From: Diplocarpon mali
Lineage: Eukaryota; Ascomycota; Leotiomycetes; Helotiales; Drepanopezizaceae
Assembly (NCBI GenBank): GCA_024741835.1
Contig: JAENRP010000063.1
Location: forward strand, 62,001 to 126,000
Direction of reading: 5' to 3'
Length of the DNA stretch: 64,000 nucleotides
This document shows positions 1 to 13,200 of the stretch, one piece after another. The notes below the pieces were generated by a model, which was not told the DNA's origin, ran no database searches, and worked only from the letters and a program-made list of their open reading frames with translations. Each line of letters begins with the position of its first letter. The first letter of the stretch is position 1. The translations under genes and the position numbers were made by a program.

Positions 1-65
1 CTTAAGTATCTCTTTAAATTAAAAATAATTAATTAATAGTAACCTCTATTGAAATCACTAATCCT

Positions 66-215
66 ATTCGTAGGGCGGGACTAGGAGTCAAATTTCCTAA
101 AAGATGTTCCTTTATAAGACTATATGATTTGACTTGCGGTCTAGGCCTAGGAGTCGATTTAAAAACTTTCCTTTATAAGACTACGTGACCTGACTTATAA
201 GGTAGGCCTAGGAGT
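66..215. repeat. three copies of the 23-bp motif
   Basis: Copies lie at 66-88, 132-154 and 193-215, just 3' of the copia RNase H end. The second reads ACTTGCGGTCTAGGCCTAGGAGT, close to the best-preserved form of the motif. The first has ATT in place of the starting ACT. These are the left-most members of a motif found at least 34 times in the AT-rich part of the window. Confidence 0.7.
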
Positions 216-234
216 TGTCCTTAAGCTTATTAAG

Positions 235-3200
235 TCCTTATTATCTTTTGTAACTTTAGTATATCTTTAAATGCTTTGAACTTTATAACTGTCTTTAGTA
301 GCTTTGTAAATCCATCTACTATTATTCGATCGGTTGGGATATAGGTAATTGATAACTTATTCTTTATAATAAGGTTGCAAATAAAGTAATAGGTAATATT
401 AATATATTTCGATCGCTTATATAAGTGTAGATTCTTTATAAGTGCAATCGCCCTTGTATTATTTGCTTAAAGATTAATATAGTTTCTATCTTATTTAATA
501 TACTTAGCGAAACCTATGTCTTTTAGAACTTAGGCGATCTATAATCCTTACTTGCAATTTGATAATATTAATATATATTCGGCCTTAGTGCTTGCGATAG
601 CTATTGATTTCTGCTTCCTACTTCCTTATAATATAGGTCTGCTATATAGTACTACTACGCTTTTAGATATACTTTTCCGACCTTTTATATTTGCCTAATC
701 GGAATTGGTATATACCTTAAGCTTTACGCTTGTATATTTCGTTAGTCTATATCTTACCTTTTATATAATTGTCGATTGAAGGTACCTTTTAAGTCGCTTA
801 ATTATATTCTTATATTAAATCGTCAGATCCTTTAAGTTCTAACTAAGTTGCTTAATAATAAAGGTAATATCTGGTCTTATATATACTATAGTATATATAA
901 TCGCTTTAATATCCTATTAGTACTTCTTTAGATCTCCTCTCTACTTATTTTTATTAGTAGGCTTTAACTTATTATACTTTCCTTTGATTAGAGTACGCTT
1001 TGGCTTAAAGTTAGGAGTATAAGTGGAGAGTCCTATTCGGTCTAGGATCTTCTTAATATATTACTCTTAATCTAACTAGAGTTTTTAAGTGGAGCGGTTC
1101 CTTATAATACAGATGCTAAGGATCTTATGAATTCCCCTTAGATCCTTAGTATTAAAACGTTTCTAAATTGTTATAAAGAACTAATCTAATTAAGTAGTTG
1201 TTTTCGCAGCTATAGCAATATTATCGATATATAGTAGCAACTTGATTCTATACTTAATATAAGTAAATAGATAAGGGTTAGCTAGGCTTTGAACAAATCC
1301 TATTTCTATTAGAGTAGAGCTATATAAGAGGTTCTAATTATAAGCTGATTATTTAAGCTTATAAATATTGCAAAGTATATAAAGAGAGTGGCCAGCGTAT
1401 ATAGGAATATTATTAGGTCGGGAGAGAAAAATCCATTCCTTTATAGTTGCTTTAGTAAATGCATTTTTAATATTATACTATTTGTATTTAAGGTCCTTAG
1501 CGGCTACTATTACTATAAATATACAAAGGGTGTCTATGCGAACTGTTAGTGCGAATGTATTGAAGTAGTCTTCTTTATACTATTAGGAGAAGCCTTTAGC
1601 TATAAGCCTTGCCTTATAATGCTCTAGGATTCTATCTATATATGTCTTAATTATAAAGACCTACTTTATTAATACTAGGTTCATATCCTTTAGCATTAGT
1701 TCCTTTATCTATATGCTATTTATAGTAAGAGAGCTTATCTCCTCTTAGATTGCCTTACTCTATACTACTTTATTCTTTAGGTTATTAATAGCTTTATTAT
1801 ACGTCTTTAGAAGAGAGATTTTCATTATCCTCTTAGCGGCTAAGAACGCATTATCTTCATTAAAGCTCTATTGAAGTTTAAGCTTATAGATCCTATATGC
1901 TATTATAGCTTAGATACGCTTAGACTCGCGTTTATCTAAGGTATCTTTTAGTTCTAGGTCTCTATTCCTCTTTAAGGATATAGGTTTAGCTATAGGTTCT
2001 ATAGGCTTATCATTTAAGGAATTGCTTTCTAGTAGTAGAGGCTTATTATTACTTATACCTATTTTGGGAATATCCTTTACTATAGGTGCTTTAATTAAAG
2101 GGACGACAATATCGAAGTTGTTCTATATTTTAGGCAGTTTGCAAATGATAGGAATAGTCTATTCGGCCTTTAGACGATTAGCTAGTTATCGATTAGCAGG
2201 TGCGCTTGATATGCTTAAGCTAAGAGAAAGGGGTTATTAATTCGGCTTAATAGTATTACTATTGAGTAGTATACCTTACGAATCTCTAAGTATATAGAGC
2301 TTTAAGGATAGCTTCCTCCTATTTTGAGATTCGTTAAACTCAACTATTAAGGATATAATTACTTGCCTTAGATCTAGCGCGTATACTATCTATTGCTTTA
2401 TTATCTATTTAATATACTTAATAAATATATACTCTCTACTTTAATCTATTAGCTTTTTGCTTTTTATACTTATAGGCTAGGACTTCAGGCTAATATAAGA
2501 GTAGTAGATACTTTTAAAGATGTAGATATAGTCTAAGCTTAGTTTCTATTTAAAATATGCCTTATATAGTAATATTCGAATACTATTAACTATTAGTTTA
2601 CTACCTATTCTATTTCGCAAGTATATATCTACTTTAACCGCAAGGTCTTAGAATTCTAATAGTAGGTTAGCATCTTGCAATAGAGCGCAATAGTCAGTCT
2701 CTACTTGCTAGATGCTTTGCTTAGTAATGCTATTCTAATAGGAACCTTTATATATTATAGTTAGTTTATAATAAACTCCTTATTTTACCTATTTATTAAG
2801 CTTTGCCTTAATCTCTAATGCGTTATTAGACCTAATAGCTATTAGCTTTAACTAGGTCTAGCGTTCCTCTATTACTTTCCAAGTTTCTAGCTTTTCTATA
2901 AGCTTAGATTTAGTTTTAGCGCAAATAGTCTATATCTGCTAAGTGGAGTTATCTATTATTTAAGAAAACTAATTATTTCCTTTAATTAAGGTTATAAATA
3001 GTCTAATAGTATTAATAGATATTAGCGCTAATATTAAATCTTTCTATAGACTAAGCTTAGTTTGCGTTTGATTTCGAAGTTTTATTAGCTTGCAAATTCA
3101 ATATACTAAGCGATCCTTTAGTACTTAAATCTTCTATTTTAGGATTAAGACCTTATATAGGCCCTTTAATTTCTCTAGCCTTAGATGCGTGAATCTTTTA

Positions 3201-3300
3201 TATATTAGCTAATACCTTAATAGGCTTTCGGCTTCTAATAGCTTTAGTAGCCTATTATTAGTTAATACTTTATTATTAGTAGTTAGAAAGGACTAGTAAT
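235..3300 (-). mobile_element. RIP-degraded Ty1/copia pol remnant
   Basis: This is a decayed copia polyprotein read on the minus strand. Going leftward, the integrase region lies at about 3.2-2.3 kb and reverse transcriptase at about 1.75-1.1 kb. RT is recognised from a stretch reading YKARLIAKGFS followed by VRIDTLCIFIVIVAAKDLKY and NIKNAFTKA, which match the copia RT core. The C-terminal end of RNase H lies at 345-235 and reads YIPTDRIIVDGFTKLL, the usual copia terminus. Many in-frame TAA/TAG codons sit where Q or W codons are expected, so nothing functional remains. It is a different copia family from the one at 35-40 kb. No LTR boundaries were found. The family and order are seen in sequence; RIP as the cause is inferred. 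Confidence 0.75.
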
Positions 3301-3374
3301 AGCAGTTTAAGGTTTTTCCATTTTCTAATTGCAAGCTTAGTTTAAAAGTCGTTTTTAGTAAAACTGCAAGATCT

Positions 3375-3796
3375 ACTTATAGTCCTGGCTTAAGAGTCGA
3401 TTTCCTAAAAATAGCAAGATCTACTTGCAGTCCTAGCTTAGGAGTTATCTCTAATGAATTTGCGAATTTCACTTGCAGTCCTAGCCTAGGAGTTATTTCT
3501 ACAAATTTCACTTGCGATCCTAGCTTAAGAGTTATTATTAGTAAATTTGCAGAATCCACTTACAATCTTAGCTTAAGAGTTATTTTTATCAAATTCACTT
3601 ATAATCCTAGCTTAAGAATCATCTTTAAGGATACTTTGCAATCTACCTATAGTCCTGGCTTAAGAGTCATTTTCGCGAATTTTACTTGTAATCTTAGCTT
3701 AAGAGTCTATTTATTCTTTTTATCCTTACTTAATTGTATTAGGGTAGAGAGTGCACTTTCCTTAAAGGAATTCACTTATAGGTCTGGCCTAAGAGT
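3375..3796. repeat. nine-copy cluster of the 23-bp motif
   Basis: Nine copies lie at 3375, 3423, 3471, 3510, 3558, 3597, 3645, 3684 and 3774, each 23 bp, with start-to-start spacing of 39 or 48 bp (90 bp for the last). Spacings are multiples of three, so the cluster could be read through in one frame. On the minus strand it gives a repeated peptide of the form TPRLGLQVKFA. Spacers are short and AT-rich and partly alike (often AAATTTC or similar before the copy). It lies where the protease/gag side of the neighbouring minus-strand copia remnant would be. Confidence 0.75.
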
Positions 3797-3799
3797 CAA

Positions 3800-5400
3800 T
3801 TTCTATAATATTACCTTTAAAATAATATAAAGTCTATCTTTGATTTTAGCTTTAAAGATCACTTTATAATTGTTATTTATAAATTATATAAATTGATTAT
3901 TAAAAACTCTTATATAATTCAACTCTATATAGATCTTGCAATTAGATAAGAGATTAATACTTAAGCTAGGCATAAGGAGAATATTTTATAAAAGGAAAGA
4001 AATGCTAGCGATATTTATCTTTACTATACTTATTAAGTCTATATATAACCTTCTACTACTAACTTTAATAAAGCGCCTTTTTATTTTAATAAGCAGGCCT
4101 TTAAATAGGTAGGATTTATTAATTATATATGCTATATAACTAGTATTACTATACCAATCGGATTTAAGGATCTTATAGAGATCGGCTTTTAAGATATAGG
4201 CATCTTTATTATAATTATCATTTGAATTATTAGAAGTGGATTTAGGTTTAGATAACCTACTATTATTATTAAAGGTATCTATTAAAGTTCTAGCTAAATA
4301 GCCTTTTCCTTTGCCTTTCTTTAGTAGTTATAGCCTTTGGTAGGATAAGGGCAGTTTGCTTCTTGACTTCTGCTTTAATTGCTTTTTAATATTAAAGCTA
4401 GCAACTATATTAATCAATTGCCTTTTAACTTTATAATTAGTAATATTATAAGTACTATTATAGAAGTAGTATCCCTAATAAGCTTAAGGGCTTGTCTTGC
4501 GCTCCTTCCTCTTCTTAGGCTTATTATTACCTTATAATGCGGCATTTGCCGACTTAGAGCGTCCTTTGAGGTCTTGCTCAATAGTTCAAAGGAGGTCGAT
4601 CTTCTTATAGATCTTAAGGTTGGGTTAAATAAGAAGAGATTATTTTGCAATAGCAAACTTAAGAGGGAGGCTATTAAGTAGGAAATTAAAAAGCTAAGTT
4701 TCTTTAAAAGTCATAGCTATCCTAGGATCTGCAGCTCTTACTCTTCTCCTTACTTTATATAGTATAGATTAGGTAGAGTCTATATTTATATCTATATCCT
4801 TACTATCTTTATCTTTTTTATATTAAAATGAAGTAATCTGCTATAGTAGATGCTAGGTATTAAAGGTAGTTGTTTAAGAGTATTTTACCTTTAATATATC
4901 CTATCTTATCTTTGCGTTATTATAAACTTAAATAAAATCTCGATCTTTATCGCTTAAACCTTTATTGATCTTAAGCTTGCATTTAACTAAGGCTAGCCTA
5001 TACTCCTTTTCCTTTTCTATATTTAAAATCTGCCTTTAGGATTCTCGGTTATTATCTACTAAAGCTCTTAGGCTAAGCTTATTTAGTATATTTAGCAAAT
5101 CCTTAGTAGTTGTATTAGCTATTAAAGTAAAAGTAGATAAATTAGTAGAGGGAGTATAAGGGGCTATTCTTGCGTATTTAATAAGTGTCTTTTGAATCGC
5201 TATTTTAATGCCTTTGCTTTTAAAGTAAAGCTCTAAATCGTTGAACTATTATTGCCAGTTCTTTTAAGAGAGTTAGAGGTCTTTAGGCTTAGTGTTTCGA
5301 TTGGAATTGGATGCTATTGCTATTTCGAATAGAATTGCGTTTAAAATCAAATAAATTAAATAGTTAAGGGCACTCCTCCTATTAAAAAGTTGAAATGATT
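3800..5400 (-). other. decayed AT-rich stretch, possibly copia gag side
   Basis: No intact gene is present. Minus-strand open pieces such as 4414-4656 (80 codons, rich in R, S and L) lie where the gag of the copia remnant at 235-3300 would be expected. I could not find a zinc knuckle or a clear protease motif, so assignment to that element rests on position only. Confidence 0.3.
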
Positions 5401-5476
5401 AAATAGCAGGTATTATAAAAGTATTAAATAGGGAGGAAGTCCTCTTATCGAAAAGGATTTTTAGGCTATAATATAG

Positions 5477-5606
5477 GGAATCACACCTCTTATAAAATAT
5501 AGTAAAGTAAGGAATTATACCTCTTGCAGTACCAAAGGGGTTATAGAGCAAGGAATCATACCTCTTATAATATAGGTTGGCTAAATAGGGAATCATACCT
5601 CTTATT
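5477..5606. repeat. short tandem repeat around GGAATCATACCTCTTATAA
   Basis: Four copies of a unit containing GGAATCATACCTCTTATAA (with C/T differences) start near 5477, 5511, 5552 and 5589, about 34-41 bp apart. The surrounding sequence is AT-rich with no clear gene. It may be part of an old LTR or leader; no second copy was found elsewhere. Confidence 0.55.
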
Positions 5607-5939
5607 TGCCGATTGCTTACCTTTTACTATAAGTCTCGTTCAACTTCCTACTAATAGTTGCAGCGCAAGTGCTTTTTAAGGGAAGTTAATAATCTATTAT
5701 CGGTCTATCTAAGGCTTATAATCTATTAAGCTTAAATAAGTTGGCGCAATAGGTATAAGAAACTTTTAAAGGTCGATGGTCGATATATTAGTAAGAGTTA
5801 GGAAAGGAAGGTTACCCCTTTCTTCCCTATAGCTATATATATATCAACATCCTACTAACTAAGCAGTAGGGTCATATAATAATACATCGGAGTGATGGCT
5901 ATATCACCCATCTTAATAATATATACTATTTTCTAGGCC
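5607..5939. other. AT-rich spacer without a recognisable gene
   Basis: No gene is visible. The stretch carries GGTCGATATATTA-like words that also occur near 25.87 kb, and it ends where the gypsy RNase H homology starts. It could be a remnant of an LTR or other non-coding element sequence. Confidence 0.35.
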
Positions 5940-8900
5940 TTAAGTAGCTTTGCCTTATATTAGTAGAACGATTTAAAAATCGCTAGGAGCTCCTTATTAT
6001 AAATAGGGTAATTTAGCTCAGCGTTATTTATAATCTTTAAGAAGTACCTAATTAGGTAGTAGTTCTCGTCTTTCTAAAGTTAAGAGAATACGCTAGCGAC
6101 TACTTTATTAGAGGCGTCGGTCTTAAGCCTTATCTGCTTCTAAGGGTAATAGTAGCATAAGATTGAGGTCGTTTAAAGGCTTAAGCGCAAAGCTTCCTAA
6201 GCTTCCTTATAAGCGTTATTAAAGTCAAAAGGAACGTTTCCTATAAGAGCTATTAAAGGTCGGCAAATACAACTATAGCCTTTAATAAACCTTTAGTAGA
6301 AGTTATAGAACCTTAGGAAGCTTTATACACTATGTATATTCTTAGCGTATTTCTACTCTTAAATAATTAAGACCTTATTAGAGTCTACCTTAATTTTATA
6401 AACTCTGATAATAAACCTTAGGAACCTAGTCTTAATAACCTTGAACTTGCTTTTCTTAATATTTACTTAAAGGCTATAGCATTAGAGAATTCCTAAGATC
6501 TTCTTAATATAAATCTCATAGTTAAGGGAGTTTTCTAAGTAAATTAGAATATTATTTAAATAGGCAAAGTAGAAATTGTTAAAGTAGTTAAGGAGAATAT
6601 TATTAATAAACCTTTAAAAGGTAGCAGGCCTATTTATCAGTCCGAATAGTAAGACCTTATATTTATAAGTCCTATAATAAGTGCGGAAGGTAGTTAGGTC
6701 CTTAGTGTTAGCTAATATACAGATATAGTAAAAGGCTTATTATATATCAATTTTTATAAAGATATAAGCTTTCGATATACGTGCTATTATCTTATTAATA
6801 AGTGGAATTAGGTAAAGGTCTTTTTTTATTAAAGCGTTTAGTTTCCGATAATCAACGCATAAATATAAGGAGCTATTAGCTTTCCTAATAAAGAGGATTA
6901 GGGCTACTTAAGGGGAATTTAAAGCTTTAATAAATCCTTTATATAAGTTCTTAAGAATATAGCTCTTAACCTTTAAGAGCTATTTATTAATAAGGCGGTA
7001 AAGGGGTTTGATTATTAAGTTATTCTTGCCTATTAGCTCGATTTTATAATCTACCCTTAGCCTAGGTTCTAGCAGTTAATTAAAGGCCTAGCGATTAAAG
7101 ACGTTTTTAAACTTAGCGTATTAAGGTAGGAGCTTTTAATCTATTAGCTTATTATTGCTCTTATACTTAGCTTGCAGCGCCAAACTAAGGCTAAAGGAGC
7201 TAATTTCAGCTTACCTAGCCGATTCTTAGCGATTAATCTCTTAATCTAAATCGTAAACTAAACTTACAAATATGAACTCTTTAAGCGCCGGTTCTTAAGT
7301 TTATATAGCTTGCCTTACCTTAGTTATAAAGTGGTAATAAAGGGCACTAATCGCTAAGGCTAAGATTAGGCTGATTTAGCAAGCCGTTTTCAAAGGAGCA
7401 TTTCTCTTTACTAAGAGAGGGAGCAAGGGATCTAGTACTTCTAATAAGGCCTTCTTTATATAGTTCAGATCTCTTTTTAAGTCTTTAAAGAAACCGCTAT
7501 CCTTAAGTCTATAAGAGGCCACTCATAGGCTAGGACTAGGAGTAGAATTTAAGTTTGCAGATTTTACTTATAGGCCAGGACTAGGAATAGAATTCAAGTT
7601 ATTGCTTATTAGTATTAAGAGCTAGGCTTAGGCTATTCTCAGGTCTTTATCCTTAGCATCTATTATAGCTGCTTTACAATTGATATCTTATTAGGCTATT
7701 AAAGGTCTTATTAGTTATAAGAGATCGATTAATATATATTAATTAAAGTAGGAGATAATAGGCATATCCTTAGGCTAAGAGATACTATTTTTCCCTTTTC
7801 TATAGGACTATTTAAGGTCATAGTGCTTTAGGAACTTCCTACCGATTAAAACGTCAGTTACTCTTAAGCTTATAATTAGGAAAGGGAAGTTAATTCGTCG
7901 CCTATCGATTATAAGGGTAAGTAAGATAGCGAATCGAATAGTTTCTCCCTTAAGGCTATTATAGCTAATAAGGGTAATCGGTTTAGGCAGTTTAATAAAC
8001 TTTACCCTAAGTCTTTAAAAGAGCTAGTATACTAGGGATATCTTAATAATATTAAAAATATTAGCTTTACTATTAATATAAGTAACTGTTTTAATAAATG
8101 ATCTATTTTAAGCTAGTTCTATAGGAATTAAGAACTGGCGGCCGCCTATTAATAGGTAGGAATTAAAATCTAAGTCTCTTTATAAATTATAACCTATGCT
8201 ATAGTAGGAGTCTTTGCTATAGCTTAGCAATTTCCTAATAGTAGGTCGTTTTCTATCTTAACTTTAGCTATTATAAACTCGCCCTACTTCTTTAGCTTTA
8301 GGCAGTCTATTATATAATAACCGAGAGCTTTGCAATTATAGCAGAGACCAGACGATAGTTTCAGGTTGGCAGACCTTTCTTAATAAGTCGCTAGTAAGGG
8401 GGAATAAGTGCAAGGAGCTAAGGAGGTAGCTATAGCAATAGGTCTTTATAACTCCCTTTTTAATATGCTAAGGACGCAGTCCTTTAAGAGGGAGAATGCG
8501 ATAGCAAGGGCGACTTATTAAGCATTATAAGCCTTTTCTTACTTAATATTATAAGCCTTGCGGTCCGCAATAGCTAAGAACTCATCTAAAGTAGTATAAT
8601 TATTATTTATTTTATACTTCTCTACTTAAAGGTTGTTCTTTAAGGCTAAGGAGACCTTTTTACAAATGTTATTAAACTAGCAAGATTGATCGATCTTTTT
8701 AGCTATAGCAAGGATAATAAACTTAGATTAGAACTTATTATATAATAATAAACCTATAGTTAGCCTACTATATTTAAGCTTAATGGATTAAATGTAATTG
8801 TAATTAAAGAACCTCTAATCTAAGACCCTAAGGACGTTAGTAGCGTATATAAACTTATTAGTAAAGATAGGATCTATATATTATAAGATCAGGTTTTAAG

Positions 8901-9535
8901 CTTTACCTATTATATACTTAAAGTAGGCAGTGATTTAGTCCTCTCTTAAAGTGAAGTTGCTTAAGTACTTTTAAATAAATACCTTTATAACTATCTTCTA
9001 AGTATTATAAGTGATTTTACCTTAGTAGTTACTAAAATAGGTTTAAGGGTACTTAATCTAATAGAAGTCGACAGCTAAGACTAAAGGTCAGATGATTAAG
9101 AGGTAGTAGTCTAAAGGAGGTAGCAAGTCGGCGGTAAGGGATTGAGTATTCTAAGGGCTAGCACTTAAGGAAGAAGGGGCAGTAGTATTATTTTAAAGAG
9201 CAGCGGCTATAGTAGCACTAATAAAGTTTATAATTTCAGCCTGCTAAGTAGTTAAGAAGAGAGGGGCTAATATAATAAAGGTAGATATTAGTTCTTCCTT
9301 AACTTTAATCAATAGAAAGGGAGTATTCTAAGAATCCACTCGCAGTCTGGGCCTAAGAGTAAAATCGGTATTAAAGGAGGTTTCTTCTTAAGTAGGCTTA
9401 AGAGAGGGAATATCTCTAGGACTATAGTTGGCAGTAAGGCCTATAGAACTAATAGTAGTAAGGCCTAGTAATAAAGGTATAGTTAACCTTTCGCTTCTCT
9501 TAAGTGGTATAAGATTAAAGGTCATAAGTACTAAC
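5940..9535 (-). mobile_element. truncated RIP-degraded Ty3/gypsy element
   Basis: Minus-strand gypsy gag-pol remnant. Gag runs from about 9530 down and has a CCHC-type zinc knuckle at 8302-8343 (reads CYNCKALGYYIIDC; the His is now Tyr, as expected from a C-to-T change). Protease would lie at about 8.1-7.6 kb. RT lies at about 6960-6430 (motifs FIRKANSSLYLCVDYRKLNA, then FRTYYRTYKYKVLLFGL, then AYLNNILIYLEN where the YLDD box is changed). RNase H lies at about 6230-5940 (RLKTDASNKVVAS, AELNYPIYNKELLAIF). The match stops just after the RNase H glutamate region, so the rest of RNase H and all of integrase are missing. The element is either deleted or cut by another event at about 5.94 kb. Confidence 0.8.
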
Positions 9536-9647
9536 TCTCTTTATATTATTTAATTTAATTTAAAAGGATCTAATACTAAATAGTGACCTATTTAAAAGGG
9601 GGAAGATTAGTATAAGTAGAGCTATATACGTTTTTAAAGCCTTTTAG

Positions 9648-9893
9648 TATAAAACAGAGGGGAGACAACATAAGAATAGGCCTAAGGGAAGACCTAAAAA
9701 CAAGAGGAGGAAGCACTATAAGCGGGCTCTCTTAGATAAGATATTAGGAATAAGTCCCAAGTATAGGGTATATTCAGTACTATAGTAATACGCTCTATCT
9801 CTATATATAAAAGATGGCCCTTTTATCCTCCTACTATCCTATGTCAATCATATAATATATATTATAAGACCTATCCATCTTAAGTCTTTATAT
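9648..9893 (-). repeat. 246-bp LTR-like direct repeat, left copy
   Basis: This sequence pairs with 25153-25398 in the same orientation, with equal length and no indels. Differences are almost all C/T or G/A transitions, as expected for two RIP-hit copies. It is either the 3' LTR of a roughly 15.7-kb minus-strand element ending at 25398, or a separate LTR of the same family (for example the 5' LTR of the gypsy remnant immediately to its left, whose gag starts near 9530). Confidence 0.75.
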
Positions 9894-10079
9894 ATATCCT
9901 AAATAATAAAAGTAATAGCCCCTACTACTATTAGTAAAGAATATAAAATAATATAGGTCAAGGTAATAGCATATCAATTACTAGCAAACCCTAAGTGTAA
10001 GAAAACTAATATATCAAAAGGCCTAAACTAAGGCTATATTATCATTAAAGGTAAAAGAAAAAAAAGGAGAGTTTTTTTT

Positions 10080-10127
10080 NNNNNNNNNNNNNNNNNNNNN
10101 NNNNNNNNNNNNNNNNNNNNNNNNNNN
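10080..10127. other. assembly gap (48 N)
   Basis: Unknown bases. The gap lies downstream of the decayed frame that ends at 10238 and inside the interval bracketed by the 246-bp repeats, so the length and content of that interval are uncertain. Confidence 1.
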
Positions 10128-10136
10128 GCGCTTTTC

Positions 10137-10159
10137 ACTTATAAGCTAGGCCTAGGAGT
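10137..10159. repeat. 23-bp motif copy just after the gap
   Basis: Reads ACTTATAAGCTAGGCCTAGGAGT. Further copies in or beside the two unknown frames lie at 10554-10576, 11376-11398, 12606-12628, 12792-12814, 14442-14464 and 15327-15349. Confidence 0.7.
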
Positions 10160-10237
10160 TAGAAAAAGAAACTAGCAAAACAAACAAATAAGCTATAGAA
10201 TCGCAAAAAAATAATCAAAATAGAACCAACTTAAGCG

Positions 10238-13200
10238 TTAGTTTTCCTTGGTTCTCTTTAAAGGATAGGGAGAACTATTATTAGATAATACTCTCTTTGC
10301 CAAACGACTACTTCTTCTTATAGTATCGCTATTAGTATCTGATAAGGCAGGTCTTAGTATGGCAGGAGCTTTTATACTCCTTGCGAATGCTAGTATAGTA
10401 TGATAGCTTCTGCTAATAGGAAGAGAGACTTATATAATGGCATTATTATTATCATTATTATTATTATCCTTAAGGGAATTATCAGTAATAGAAGAAGGGG
10501 AGGCAGGAGATTCTATAGATACTACTTCCTTAGCCTTACCCTTTGATAGATCAAGTTGCAGGCTAGGCCTAGGAGTCATATCAGGTGTCTTTACATAAGG
10601 CTTCTTAATACTATACTTCTTAAGGAGTATTATCTTATTAATTATATTATTAGCTTTAATATTATTATCTATATCTTTAGTCTTTATTTAAGACTTATTG
10701 CTATATAACTATAGCTTTAGTTATTGAACTAGCTTTTAAGTATTAGTAAAATCTTTAAAAAGTTCTTATTTATACTTCTTTAGATATGCTATCAGCTAAG
10801 ATACGTCTTTTGCAAACAAATCCTTTATAGTTATTACTACTAATAGATCATTCTATAATCGTCTTCTTATAAGAGCGTCTGATAGTAGACCACCTTTTAT
10901 TATACTAAGTATTATATAAAACTTGGCTAAGGCTTCTTTAGTAATACTCTATCTTACTATGCTTAGTTTCTTTATACAAATGGAATCGATAATAAATTCT
11001 TTTAAGTCAGCGCTATTCTTAAGTGATTCATTGCTAACAACTTCTATATAGTTATTATTAATAGTAAGAAAACCACCCTTTCTAGGTTCTCTATTAGAAT
11101 CCAGGTTAATAAAGGTGCCTTATTTTATAAATACTAAGAATAAAGTAGTCTTATTAGAGATATACTCCTTTAGAATTATTCTATCCTTAGTATTTAATTC
11201 TTTCTATTAAACTACACTTTATGCCAGATTTAATAAGATCTATTAAGAGTTCTTAAGGCGATAGGGTATAAGTATAGATGACTTATAAAACTTTTCCTAT
11301 ATAGTAAATTCTTTAGTCGATTGTTTAGCTATTAGAATCATATAGTAGTTAATAGTTCTATTATCAGGTGGATTGACCTGCGAGCTAGGCCTAGGAGTCA
11401 ATCTTATAAATCTTATATTAGCGTTAATCTTAATAGAAACAATTCGCAAATAGTAGTTAATACTTATAAACTATATAAGCTTAGGATACGCTACTAGCTT
11501 ATATAAAGAATTATAATAAGTTAATAGAATACTAAGATATAGACTATAGTACATCCTTAAGGTCTGCTGTATTAAGCTATGAGTTATATTATAGAGGAAG
11601 GCGGAGGGGGGGCTTGGCTTCTTATCTAAGGTCCAGAAATGGTATTAGTATATTTCTAGCTCCTCTTATACTAATATTAAAAATGAATTCTTTCTACAAT
11701 TACTATGATTATGCGTGCGTATAGTACTTAGGAAAGCGTAGCTAAACAATTTAGGCATATTTAAAAAACCTTTGCTATAGAGTAATATTAGGTTATCACT
11801 AGTTAGTATAGTATTATACTAAGCAGGAGTCCAGGCGATATTATAGAATAATTTCAAAGCTTTAAGCTCTACTTTAAATTTAGCAGAACCTAATAATATA
11901 TCTTTCTTAACCTAGCTTGCTATTCTATTGCTAATGGCTATAATTGCATAATTCCTTAGGTATAGTAAAAACAACTTTAAGTTAAGTGTAATATAAAATT
12001 TATATATATTAGAAGAAACTTGCTTATTAGTTAGAGATACTATTATTAGCTTATAATATTATGCATATTGTTATTTATATAAAGTATAAAATTTTTCGAA
12101 ACTGAAGTCCTTAAATATCCCTATCATAAATTTACTTAATTATATCTTTATCTCTAGTATTATTGCAATCTTGAATCTATCGCTATATTAAAGTATTATC
12201 TTAATATTAAAGGGAACTTTATAATACTTTATAAATATAATTATTATGCTATTTTCTAGCTTTTCTTTAAGGATATAGTAGTCGCCCTTCGATTTCTTAT
12301 ACTTAATAAAGAAATGTATAATATTATTTATAGAAAATTCGTCTTATTATAGCTTTATAATTTGTTTAATAGCTTTTGCCATCGCTTCCTATACTAGCAA
12401 AACTTCTCCTTAACCTTCCTTTTTCAAACGCTTTATTATTAACTTATAGAATTTCAAAACAAATTTTTATAAGTCTTCGGAAAAGGTTTATATAATATTA
12501 ACTATATCCTTCTTAGTATTATTAAAAATTTCTATTACATTAGTAATAGGGTTATTCTCTTTATCTGTTAGATCATCTTTAGAGTCTATATTATTATGTG
12601 TTCTAACCTATAGGCCAGGCTTATAAGTCAACTTCTTTACTATTAGTATTTTAAATATTTAAGGCATCTTTAAAGATAGTAAATCAAACTCGTTTAAGTC
12701 TAATAATTAGTGATCGCAATAGTTAGCTATTTAAGTTCTAAGTATTATAGGTACCTCTAGCTTAGGGACATCCTCCTTATATAGTACTTCTACCTATAGG
12801 CCGGGCCTATAAGTTAAATTTTACTTATTAGTTGAATCTTCTAAGGGTGGTAGCATTTTCTAAGCGGTAGGTATAATAAACTCCTATCTTTCTATCTTAT
12901 TATTAAAGTAGTTTATAGTATACTCAGCTAGATAGATCATCTTTTCCTTTATAATAAGTAAACTATATTATAACTATTATAAACCAAAGGTATCTAGAAC
13001 TGTTTGGTCTAGCAATACAATATTATCGTATTAAAAGGGGCTGTCCTTTATAGTCTAAATAGTAGAGTGGACAATGGTACTTAAGAAACCTACAAATTTT
13101 CTACCTTATGTACTATTTCCTTATAGCTTTTTCATACCCTCTTAGATAGTGAAATAATTCAATACCTATATAGCCTTTGCCACTAGTTAGTATATTTTAA

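Noticed and set aside
3375..3796. CRISPR-like array (regular 23-bp repeats with 16-25-bp spacers)
   Set aside because: The host is a eukaryote, the repeats are too short and occur singly elsewhere, spacers resemble each other, and no cas genes are present.
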